Source of the DNA: Microcaldota archaeon
GTDB lineage: Archaea; Micrarchaeota; Micrarchaeia; Anstonellales; Bilamarchaeaceae
Assembly: GCA_030613375.1 (NCBI GenBank)
Contig: JAUWMC010000006.1
Coordinates: 1 to 38,060, forward strand
Direction of reading: 5' to 3'
DNA: 38,060 nucleotides
A program made the translations under genes and the position numbers. Positions 30,413 through 38,060 of the stretch are shown in pieces. The notes under the pieces were generated by a model. It searched no databases, was not told where the DNA came from, and worked only from the letters and a program-made list of their open reading frames with translations. How positions within the stretch are numbered: position 1 is the first letter of the stretch; each line of letters opens with the position of its first letter.

Positions 30413-30898
30413 ATGGGGAAACGAAAGCTGGAAACAATCAAAACCCCCGGGAAAAATTCCCTTAGGCATGTATGGAAGTATCGAGATCCCCTCAGAGTAG
30501 TTTTCAATTTCCTGGTAATTTATTGTACAAAATATTGTCCCAGCATGGAACTGAAAAAAGACCTCCTTAAATTAACGGGAATGAAAATCGGAAAGAATGT
30601 GTCCATAGGTCTCGCTGCAATGTTCGATATTTTCTATCCTGAGCTCATAGACATAGGGGAAAATTCGATCATAGGATACAATACGACAATACTGGCGCAC
30701 GAATACCTGATAAACGAACTGCGCACGGGAAAGGTAATCATAGGAAAGAATGTTATGATTGGGGCAAACAGTACTGTTCTTGCCGGAGTAAACATCGGAG
30801 ATAACGCAATGATTTCTGCTGCAACTCTAGTAGACAGAGATGTGCCCGCAAACAACTTTGCAAAGGGAAACCCGATGGAGATTGGTGAGAAAAAATGA
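30413..30898 (+). CDS. Hexapeptide-repeat acetyltransferase (LbH family)
   Basis: The 161-residue protein has the left-handed beta-helix repeats of the maltose/galactoside acetyltransferase group: IGKNVSIGLAA, IDIGENSIIGYNTTILAHEY, VIIGKNVMIGANSTVLAGVNIGDNAMISAATLV, ending in KGNPMEIG. The N-terminal 45 residues are basic and hydrophobic. The catalytic His of the family may be His in ILAHEY. The acceptor (sugar or other) cannot be told. GGTGA at 30401-30405 precedes it; it overlaps the next gene by 4 nt. Confidence 0.88.
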   Translation: MGKRKLETIKTPGKNSLRHVWKYRDPLRVVFNFLVIYCTKYCPSMELKKDLLKLTGMKIGKNVSIGLAAMFDIFYPELIDIGENSIIGYNTTILAHEYLINELRTGKVIIGKNVMIGANSTVLAGVNIGDNAMISAATLVDRDVPANNFAKGNPMEIGEKK

Positions 30899-31473
30899 AT
30901 TTGATAAAATTGGTTTTCATCTTTTTGTGTTTGGTATCGTTCTTCTTTGGATATTCAAGCTACATTAAGATGTTCTCTGATTTCAACCCTGCTCTCTGGG
31001 TGTTTATCCCAGATTGCCCATTGTATGTTGCTCTACTATTCGGTATTGTGCTGCTGAACATCAAAAGTGATGCCTTTCGCTTCTTGACCGGGGTAGGGCT
31101 AGTCAAATATGGGATTTGGACTCTGATGATATTTGCAGTATACCCAGAATACTACCTTTCAGGTCACCTTACCGGGCAAACTATGACCTTGATTATAGGG
31201 CACGTGCTCATGGTGTTATCTTCACTCATAATTATCCCAAAGAAAATAGACCTACGCATTGTGCTAGTTGTACTCTTATGGTTCCTGTTAAATGACTTCA
31301 TTGACTATGAGGTGGGCACCCTGCCCCTGTTCCCAGATAGACATCTGGATTTCGTTGTTCGGGCCACGGTTGCATTAAGCCTTATTTCTGTGTTTGCAAT
31401 ATACAAATTAAGTTATTTGCGCGACCTGGAGTTACTCGAATGGTTACGTTTGAAACTGGGTGTATCAAAATGA
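30895..31473 (+). CDS. DUF1405-family membrane protein
   Basis: This is a 192-residue protein with about six membrane helices. It resembles DUF1405 (YpjA-like), with the signature ALWVFIPDCPLYVALLFGI, GLVKYGIWTL, and HVLMVLSSLIIIPKK. Function is unknown for the family. It overlaps both neighbours by 4 nt (ATGA), so it belongs to the purSL-pepA operon. Confidence 0.83.
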   Translation: MNLIKLVFIFLCLVSFFFGYSSYIKMFSDFNPALWVFIPDCPLYVALLFGIVLLNIKSDAFRFLTGVGLVKYGIWTLMIFAVYPEYYLSGHLTGQTMTLIIGHVLMVLSSLIIIPKKIDLRIVLVVLLWFLLNDFIDYEVGTLPLFPDRHLDFVVRATVALSLISVFAIYKLSYLRDLELLEWLRLKLGVSK

Positions 31474-32939
31474 AAATAAATTTTGAAAAAAAGAACTTTG
31501 ATGAAGTTTCTGCAGAGGCTCTTTTTGTCCCTTGTATGAAAAAAAGGATTCCGTCCTGGGCAGCTGAAATGCTAAAGGAAGCAGGCGTTGAGAAAGATTT
31601 TGATGGATCAAAAGGGAAAAGATATCTTCTTCCTGTGCCAGGAAAAACCTACAAGCGCCTTATGCTCATTGGCCTTGGAAAAGAAGAGAAAGTCAAATTG
31701 GAGGGTTTCAGGCTTGCCGGAGGGAAGGCATATGGAATCGCAAAGGGGAATGGGCTGGAAAAATGTGCTCTCTGGGTCAACGAAAGAATGGAACTATCTA
31801 AGGGAAGTGCCATCCAAGCTTTTGTAGAAGGTTTCGTGCTTAAGGGGCTAAAGCTAGACGTATACAAAACCCAGGAGAAAGAGGAAGACGAAGATAAAAA
31901 AGAGGTAAAAACTCTGGTTGTTGTTTCAGAAGAAGACTTCTCCAGGCAAGTGCGTGAAGGGACCATACTTGCAGAATCCCAAAATTATGTAAGGAGGCTT
32001 GATCTGGAGCCATCCAATGTAATGACGCCTCAAAGGATGGCTGATGAAGCACTTATGCTTGCAAAAAAGTATGGAATGGATTGCAGAGTTTACAGTATGG
32101 GAGAACTGGAAAAGAAAGGAATGGGTGGAATCCTTTCGGTGGGAAAAGGAAGTGCCAAACCCCCCGTGTTGGTTAGGATGACCTACAATGGAGAAAAAAA
32201 ACTCCCGCACATTGCGCTTGTGGGAAAAGCAATTACCTTTGATAGTGGAGGCATCTCACTAAAGCCGGGGAAGGGGATGGCAAGCATGAAATATGACAAA
32301 AGCGGTGCGCTTGTACTTATGGGAGTCATGAGAGCACTTGCAGAACTTAAGGTTCCTGTAAAAGCAACTCTTGTCTTCGGTGCGGCTGAAAACATGCCTG
32401 ATGGGAATGCAACAAACCCGGGAGACGTTGTAAAAACATTCAATGGAAAGACCATAGAAATCCTAAATACTGATGCTGAAGGAAGAGTCTGTCTAGCGGA
32501 TTCTGTTGCATACGCAGCAACCAAAAAGCCTGAACTGATTGTAGATGTCGCAACACTTACTGGAGCAGCAAATATCGTGCTCGGAAGGCACGGAATCTGC
32601 ATGATGGGAACTGAAGGTAGTGCTTTGAAGAGTTTTGAGAAATGCGGCCAGGAAACATATGAACGAGTGTGGCCCCTTCCAATATGGGAAGAATACTCTG
32701 AGATGATAAAGAGTGATATTGCAGATGTGAAAAATATTGGAAGCGAACATGGTGAAGCTGGAACAATAACCGCGGGAATGTTCATCAAAGAATTCACCGA
32801 GGGGCTTCCTTGGATCCATTTAGATATTGCAAGTGTGGATTTGATAGAGCACCCAAATGCGTATCTCCCAAAAGGACCGGCAGGTCGTGGAGTGAGGCTT
32901 ATTACCTCATTTGTACGGGAATGGGCCCAGAAAAAGTGA
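31470..32939 (+). CDS. pepA: Leucyl aminopeptidase (M17)
   Basis: M17 aminopeptidases are hexameric two-zinc enzymes that trim N-terminal residues from peptides. The 489-residue protein has an N-terminal domain (about 1-160) and the catalytic domain with Lys253 and Asp258 (VGKAITFDSGG), Lys265, Asp276, and the NTDAEGR motif with Asp335, Glu337 and Arg339, all conserved. ATG 31470 overlaps the DUF1405 stop; an earlier in-frame GTG-like start at 31440 would lie inside that gene. It is the last gene of the purine operon. Confidence 0.96.
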   Translation: MKINFEKKNFDEVSAEALFVPCMKKRIPSWAAEMLKEAGVEKDFDGSKGKRYLLPVPGKTYKRLMLIGLGKEEKVKLEGFRLAGGKAYGIAKGNGLEKCALWVNERMELSKGSAIQAFVEGFVLKGLKLDVYKTQEKEEDEDKKEVKTLVVVSEEDFSRQVREGTILAESQNYVRRLDLEPSNVMTPQRMADEALMLAKKYGMDCRVYSMGELEKKGMGGILSVGKGSAKPPVLVRMTYNGEKKLPHIALVGKAITFDSGGISLKPGKGMASMKYDKSGALVLMGVMRALAELKVPVKATLVFGAAENMPDGNATNPGDVVKTFNGKTIEILNTDAEGRVCLADSVAYAATKKPELIVDVATLTGAANIVLGRHGICMMGTEGSALKSFEKCGQETYERVWPLPIWEEYSEMIKSDIADVKNIGSEHGEAGTITAGMFIKEFTEGLPWIHLDIASVDLIEHPNAYLPKGPAGRGVRLITSFVREWAQKK

Positions 32940-32987
32940 GTTTTGGAACAATGCAAAAAAATTAAATAACGATTGAGATAATAATAT

Positions 32988-35900
32988 ATGAAAACTCAAC
33001 TTCTGATTCTTTTTGTGTTGGTGGGACTTGTAAGTATTTCTTATGCTGCCAGTGAGCACTATTCCCGGCCGTGGGAGAATACGACCTGGATTGGGGAGAA
33101 TCAATATGCGGAGGATTTTTTTGGCATAGATGTGATATATACTGAAGAGGCGCTCACAGAAGAACAAAAATTCCTGCGTGAAGTTATATTCAATGATACC
33201 CTCCCTTCATTGCAGGAAAGCCTGGAAGAGATAAGAATCACCCAGGTCAACCATGAGATACTTGATGCTGGTTTAGAAGATACTGCGGTTGCTGCTGCAG
33301 TCACTTATAAAAAAAATGCAGATGACCTGGCTTCCTCTATGTGGTATGACCACATTGGGTTTGGGATTGTCAGGATTATCTCATATAATGATTATTGGAA
33401 AGCTACGGCTGGGCATTCTCTGCTTGCACTAGAGGGATATGCTTCAACAGTCAACCAGAAAAGATCAGAATTCGAACAGTGGCGGGAAAAACTTGATTAT
33501 GCCGGCATTTGTGATGACGATTACATTGGAGGGAGCATCCAATACTGTGAAATGCCCCTAGAAGATGTTGAATGTGATTACTCTGAAATATGGGAGGATA
33601 TTCCCGGATTTACCTGGTATTATGGCTGCATGCATGAGCACTGGGATGCAATCGCAGCACTGGGGGTAAAGGTCCATGGGATTGAAATCTCATACAATGA
33701 GACTGTGGATTTGTGTGAAGACGGTTGGGTAGAAGCAGGGGAAAGGAAGGGGCTTGCAGAAAAGAAGGTCTTAGAAATGCAAACGGAGGAACTGGATAAG
33801 ATATATCTAAGTTCATATGGGGAGGGAAATAGCGGGGCCCTAGGTGTGAAAGGAACATATGAAGAGATTTTAGGGATAATAAAAGTTGCCGATGCGTCAT
33901 ATTTAGAAGCCAAAAATGCTAATGATGGAGATAATAAATGGTTGAAAGACTGCATTTTGGGCAGTGGAAACGCAATTGCAGGGTATGAATTAATCATACA
34001 AAGCGCAATTGTTGAAGAAGCAGAGATTGTAGTGGAAGAGTACAGGGGAGATGCATGGGAAACTCTTGAAGAAGCAAATGACTTGGAAAATGAGATGGGA
34101 GAACTAGGAAAATCCCGCCTTGGAACCGCACGGAATGCATGTGAAGGTGGGGACAGTGCAACTACGTTGGGAAAACGATTTGAGAATTATGGAAAATGCA
34201 TCAAATACTCAAATATGGCAATGGAAGCTGTTGAGGAGGGGGAGGGAGTTATTGAAGCGTATCTGGATGCGGAGATTGTGTGGTTGGAGGGTTTTCTGGT
34301 AAAGGCAGAAATAGATGGGATAGATACCCATTCTGAACGGGCACAGAAATCTGTTTTGGATGCAACAAGGCCTGCCAATTATGCTGAAATTATTGAAAAT
34401 ATCGAAGAAAGCATCCTGGCAAAGGCAGAGCATAAGTATGGAGATCTCACTGAAAAAAGGGCTGAACTTAAATCATATATATCCTTAGGGGGAGAACAAT
34501 TTGCACACGCAACAACTTGGTTTACGCCTGAAACAATGGAAGTGTGCTACTCTGGAGACAACTTAGACTATTCCTGTGCCCTTGGCCATCTGAGGAAAAT
34601 GCAGGAGGAGTATGCTGACATTGAAGAAAAATTATGGGAACAGAAGGACGTCTTGGTGAAAAGTTCGTTAATAGTTGATGAGCAGCACAGCTGGGCAATA
34701 CCTACATTGGATGAACCCAGTGAAGTATACCTGTATGTGGATATAACCAACCCAACCAAATTTTCTGCAGAGGACGTTGTAGTGGAGATTTCAACTGATT
34801 TTGAATTCAGGAAAATTGACCTTGTATATGGTGCAGATGAAGTCCGCATGGTTACTCCTTCCACAGACAAGATAGAGATTTACCTCATGGAGATACTGCC
34901 GGGGGCAACAGTGCACCTCGAATTCGCGAAGGAAGAGATCGTGTGCAGAACCAAAAAGTATGAAGAAACTGCGTTCGGGGACAGTGAAGGAGGTGCAACA
35001 GTGGCGCAAACCCTCACCGTGGATTGTGAATATGCTGTGGGTGGGCTCGTTCTTGGGGAGGAGTTTAATGCAGATGAAATAACTGTAAACGGGCTCGAGA
35101 TTGGTGGGACTGATGGGAGAATCCCAATGGCACTGGCAAAGGGCATCCACATCGTTGAGATTGACTCATATGATTATGATGCATATGATGTGGAGAGGGA
35201 GGTCTCCTTCATGAGCACAATCGGGCAGATTACAAAAGTAGAACTGTTCTTCAATTTTGAGCCAAACAGGGATCTTGACTACATTGCATATTCCAGTGTA
35301 GAGGAGGGGAAAGATCTTGACAAGCTGAAGGTATTTGGTTACACTGGAGAAAAGATAACGGACAAAAAACCGATGGGGGAAAGCACAGTATTCTTCAAGG
35401 TCCATGACTTAATTGAAGGAAAAGAAACGAAAGTGAGGGTCGCATATGAAATAAGCGACTTGGAAGACTATATGAATCAACAGATTTTGTATTACACGGG
35501 ACTGAACCTTACTGCTGAAGAAGAGGCCATTCTCTCCCAAGCAAAAAACCACTTGTTGCTGGATGAGGATATTGGAGCTTATCAAAAACTGGAAGAGCTT
35601 AGGAGTGTTGTGGAAAAACGAGAAAAAACACAAAGTAAGGTTCTGGAAAAACATGAAAAACTTAAGGAAAAACTTGAGGTGAAGGTTGCCGCACTTGAGA
35701 AAGCAGTATCTTTGGCTGATGGGTTTGGGTTGGATAATAGTTTTGTCAGGGAGATAAGGTCTAGATTAGAAGAACTGAAAAATGCATTGGAAATGGAAGT
35801 GGAACCAGGGGCACTTATCGGGCCCCTTGAAAGCTTTGATCTGGGATGGGAGAAACGGGAGATTACGAAAATCTCCAAGGAATTGTTGAAGCTGGAAAAA

Positions 35901-36674
35901 GGAGTGAAAGAGGGATGGGCAGAACTTGGAATAGAGGATAAAGGAGTTGAAACGGCAGTAGAAGAAATTGAGCAGAAGAATAGCAAGTTTTCAGGAAGCC
36001 TGGATTTCGAAGATGCTATGGAAGCATTCTACGCACTCTCGGTGGCTGAGAATGCCCTAGATCAATTGAATGAAAATGAAGCCACCTCAGATGCCGCAAA
36101 CAATTCAATGTTGGAAAGTAGAATAGATGATGCATATGATTTGTTGGGAACATATACCCGGGAGTATGAAGAGGCTGATGAAACACACCTGGAGGGGCTG
36201 TTCCCATTTAAGCCCAGCGAAGCCAGCAAGGTTTTGAAAGAAGCTTCTGGAACGGTAGATTATCTGGCTGCTATTGAAGATGTGGAAATGTTAATAGAAG
36301 ACATGCAAGACACTCTGGATCTTTTGGAAGATGAAGAAAAACGAACAGAAGAGAATGTCGAAAGCCTATATTATGAAGTAAAAGATGATATGGGAGAAAC
36401 CGACGCAGCTTTTGTTGAAGCCGCAATACAAAATGCCAAGATGTACGCAGAAAAGGGAGAATATACCCGCGCAATCAAGAGCCTAGAGGATGGAATCCGC
36501 CGATTACAAACTTTTGAAAAGAAACAAGATGGCCTGCTTGTACTGGCACTCACCGGGTTGTTGGTGCTTGGGATAATTGCATTATACTTGTTAAGGGATC
36601 ACATTCCCAAAGACTTGCTTCCTAAAATACATGAAAAGGAGAAGAAATACAAAAGGCTTAAACGGGAAATTTAG
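32988..36674 (+). CDS. Large surface protein, signal peptide, coiled coils, C-terminal anchor
   Basis: I do not recognise a family for the whole protein (1228 residues). It begins with a signal peptide (about 1-20, cut near SYA-ASEH). Acidic helical regions fill residues 30-540, with several Cys pairs. A beta-rich middle (about 555-840) includes a PEGA-like module (LPVNGLEIGG-type: TVNGLEIGGTDGRIPMALAKGIHIVEI). Coiled coils follow (about 860-1000 and 1110-1180), then one membrane helix (about 1183-1204) and a basic tail. A type I layout puts most of it outside the cell. A TATA-like AATTAAATA lies about 25 bp before the ATG. Confidence 0.8.
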   Translation: MKTQLLILFVLVGLVSISYAASEHYSRPWENTTWIGENQYAEDFFGIDVIYTEEALTEEQKFLREVIFNDTLPSLQESLEEIRITQVNHEILDAGLEDTAVAAAVTYKKNADDLASSMWYDHIGFGIVRIISYNDYWKATAGHSLLALEGYASTVNQKRSEFEQWREKLDYAGICDDDYIGGSIQYCEMPLEDVECDYSEIWEDIPGFTWYYGCMHEHWDAIAALGVKVHGIEISYNETVDLCEDGWVEAGERKGLAEKKVLEMQTEELDKIYLSSYGEGNSGALGVKGTYEEILGIIKVADASYLEAKNANDGDNKWLKDCILGSGNAIAGYELIIQSAIVEEAEIVVEEYRGDAWETLEEANDLENEMGELGKSRLGTARNACEGGDSATTLGKRFENYGKCIKYSNMAMEAVEEGEGVIEAYLDAEIVWLEGFLVKAEIDGIDTHSERAQKSVLDATRPANYAEIIENIEESILAKAEHKYGDLTEKRAELKSYISLGGEQFAHATTWFTPETMEVCYSGDNLDYSCALGHLRKMQEEYADIEEKLWEQKDVLVKSSLIVDEQHSWAIPTLDEPSEVYLYVDITNPTKFSAEDVVVEISTDFEFRKIDLVYGADEVRMVTPSTDKIEIYLMEILPGATVHLEFAKEEIVCRTKKYEETAFGDSEGGATVAQTLTVDCEYAVGGLVLGEEFNADEITVNGLEIGGTDGRIPMALAKGIHIVEIDSYDYDAYDVEREVSFMSTIGQITKVELFFNFEPNRDLDYIAYSSVEEGKDLDKLKVFGYTGEKITDKKPMGESTVFFKVHDLIEGKETKVRVAYEISDLEDYMNQQILYYTGLNLTAEEEAILSQAKNHLLLDEDIGAYQKLEELRSVVEKREKTQSKVLEKHEKLKEKLEVKVAALEKAVSLADGFGLDNSFVREIRSRLEELKNALEMEVEPGALIGPLESFDLGWEKREITKISKELLKLEKGVKEGWAELGIEDKGVETAVEEIEQKNSKFSGSLDFEDAMEAFYALSVAENALDQLNENEATSDAANNSMLESRIDDAYDLLGTYTREYEEADETHLEGLFPFKPSEASKVLKEASGTVDYLAAIEDVEMLIEDMQDTLDLLEDEEKRTEENVESLYYEVKDDMGETDAAFVEAAIQNAKMYAEKGEYTRAIKSLEDGIRRLQTFEKKQDGLLVLALTGLLVLGIIALYLLRDHIPKDLLPKIHEKEKKYKRLKREI

Positions 36675-36675
36675 T

Positions 36676-38060
36676 TCATTCCATAAATTTGGTTAGGGTG
36701 TTCTGCCCCACATTTTTCATTTTTTGCCTTGACACCAGGGGTTTTCCTGAACGGAATTTTTCCTGGATGGAAAGTAAAACTTCTTTCATTTTCTTTTCCC
36801 GTTTTTTAGATGCCCAAAAATAGTATTCGTCCCGTGTGTCCTTTGTCATAAGCACATAAACGGATCCCTCTTTGAGTCTTCCTGCCCTACCTCTTCGTTG
36901 AATAGTGCGGATCTCGCTTGGGATGGGTTCATAGAATATAACTGAATCCACATTAGGAATGTCCAATCCTTCTTCCCCAATAGAGCTGGCAACAAGCACA
37001 TCAAATTCTCCCTTTCGAAAAGAATCCATGGTTTCTTCCTGCATTTTTTTAGTGAAATTGTTCCTTTTTCCCATAAAAGGACGGGTGGAATGCCCTTGTT
37101 TAGCCAGTTCAGAAACGATCTCAGTTATTTGGTCCCGATACTGCACAAAAACAATCAGTTTCTTTCCTTTTAGGGTGGAAAGCAACGAAAAAAGCTTCTT
37201 CATTTTAGGGTGATCATCTGAAGAATTCAACAACGACCTGATTTTTCTCATTTCTGTGCTAGTAGTGACCGTTTTTGCTGATTTGGAATCAGATTTTGAG
37301 AGTTTTTCAAGGTATTTAAAAACTGGAACCTTTCCCTGTGTTTCAAGCAGTTCTTGTATATGTAGGGTGTGAAGCAAACAAGTATACAGATATATCAAGT
37401 GGTATTTCATTGGGTGTTTTATCTTGAGTATTTTTGGCCTTAGCGCAAGGAATGCCCGTTTGGAGATGATTTGCGGGTGGATTCCCCTGTTTCTCAAGAG
37501 CCCAACTTGTTTCTTAACATATGTTGAAAGTATCGTCTTTGCCTCTGCGTATTCCTTACTGAGCTCTACAGGGATCCAATTGTAGTTCATTTTTTGTACG
37601 TATGGAGAGACATCTGGATCTGTAGGGGCTCTGACTTCTATGTTGGTTATTTTGAGGTTTGCAAGCACTTCTGTTATCTTACTGCCGTCTCCCCCAGGCG
37701 ATGCGGTAAGGGCAATGATTTTTGTTGTTTTGGGAAGTTTCTCGGCTATCTGTACATATGCGTAGTCTCCAACTGCACGATGGGCTTCATCAAAAATAAC
37801 AAGGGAGACCTGCTCTTTTGGAAAAATGCCTTTCTTTATGTCATTGCGTATTGTTTGGGGTGTTGATGAAATCACCCTGTTATTATAGAGCACGGCCCGC
37901 TTTTTTGGAGTGGTTTCTCCAGTTACCAGAACAGATCCTCCCTTTACTTCCCCTAAAACTTCTGCAATTGTTTTTATGTGTTGTCTGGCCAATGGTTTAG
38001 TAGGAGTAAGGAAAAGGCATTTTCCAGGTGTTTTTTCTATTAAGCTAAGGGCAATCAAGG
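36676..38060 (-). CDS. hef: Hef/FANCM-type helicase without nuclease domain (partial)
   Basis: Hef is an SF2 helicase for stalled forks. The N-terminus, including the Walker A motif, lies beyond the window. Seen are LTPTKPLARQH (motif Ia), VTGE, VIFDEAHRA (motif II, DEAH), IALTASPG (III), the insert between the two RecA lobes (about 140-300), VFVQYRD (IV), ASSIGEEGLDIP (V) and QRRGRAGR (VI). Full Hef proteins continue into an XPF-type nuclease with GDYVVSDR/ERK and HhH motifs; none is present after motif VI. The C-terminus is QNTLTKFME, a PIP-like box. It converges with the surface-protein gene. Confidence 0.92.
   Translation of the reverse strand, partial: LIALSLIEKTPGKCLFLTPTKPLARQHIKTIAEVLGEVKGGSVLVTGETTPKKRAVLYNNRVISSTPQTIRNDIKKGIFPKEQVSLVIFDEAHRAVGDYAYVQIAEKLPKTTKIIALTASPGGDGSKITEVLANLKITNIEVRAPTDPDVSPYVQKMNYNWIPVELSKEYAEAKTILSTYVKKQVGLLRNRGIHPQIISKRAFLALRPKILKIKHPMKYHLIYLYTCLLHTLHIQELLETQGKVPVFKYLEKLSKSDSKSAKTVTTSTEMRKIRSLLNSSDDHPKMKKLFSLLSTLKGKKLIVFVQYRDQITEIVSELAKQGHSTRPFMGKRNNFTKKMQEETMDSFRKGEFDVLVASSIGEEGLDIPNVDSVIFYEPIPSEIRTIQRRGRAGRLKEGSVYVLMTKDTRDEYYFWASKKREKKMKEVLLSIQEKFRSGKPLVSRQKMKNVGQNTLTKFME

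Noticed and set aside
32183-32956. 257-residue - strand ORF opposite pepA
   Set aside because: Lies entirely over the conserved catalytic domain of PepA; a shadow.
1-38060. CRISPR array, prophage or replication origin
   Set aside because: No regularly spaced repeats, no phage structural or integrase genes, and no Cdc6/ORB-like cluster were seen.

Overview
The window is archaeal. It carries archaeal/eukaryotic-type ribosomal proteins (S19e, L39e, L31e, LX/L18Ae), aIF6, alpha-prefoldin, fibrillarin, transcription factor E, an aCPSF-type beta-CASP nuclease, NreA, ADP-forming acetyl-CoA synthetase, a Hef/FANCM-type helicase and a tRNA with a bulge-helix-bulge intron. Promoters look archaeal: TTTATAAA-type boxes, many about 25-27 bp before a start codon, suggesting leaderless mRNAs. 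Tight packing, short proteins and several large unrecognised proteins would fit a DPANN-like or otherwise poorly sampled lineage, but the sequence alone does not fix the phylum.

Layout. 1-1373: the end of an unrecognised gene and a secreted, sequon-rich membrane-anchored protein. 1402-2722: a tnpA-less IS200/IS605 element with TnpB, with recognisable ends. 2831-7761: a ten-gene + strand operon for ribosome and secretion machinery (S19e, PDCD5-like, L39e, L31e, aIF6, LX, prefoldin alpha, FtsY, PIN nuclease, small membrane protein). 7742-8709: ksgA and a DUF357 gene on the - strand. 8884-13686: a giant 1600-residue membrane protein of unknown function. 13757-15165: a very compact block in which a LAGLIDADG endonuclease gene runs into the 5' end of an intron-containing tRNA-Arg(UCG), and a HEPN-type ORF opens two bases after the tRNA. 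15157-17831: an anchored surface protein, methionine aminopeptidase and an orphan protein. 17978-21397: aCPSF2-like nuclease divergent from acdB-acdA. 21400-25289 (- strand): a 738-residue orphan, fibrillarin and a TFE with a histone-H1-like lysine tail. 25379-32939: NreA, then purSL-purQ-acyltransferase-DUF1405-pepA. 32988-38060: a large surface protein and, converging on it, a nuclease-less Hef-like helicase cut by the window edge.

How the genes work together. The first operon covers translation (ribosomal proteins, the subunit anti-association factor aIF6), folding (prefoldin) and membrane targeting (FtsY); ksgA, fibrillarin and Map add rRNA modification and N-terminal processing. acdBA makes ATP from acetyl-CoA, purSL-purQ make FGAM for purine synthesis, and NreA and the Hef-like helicase both end in PCNA-binding-like motifs.

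Most notable: (1) the nested endonuclease / tRNA-Arg / HEPN block; (2) an exact 16-bp palindrome present twice, upstream of aCPSF2 and of purSL, at nearly the same distance from each TATA box; (3) the lysine-rich tail on TFE; (4) a homologous K/E/P-rich segment shared by L31e and FtsY; (5) the giant orphan membrane protein.
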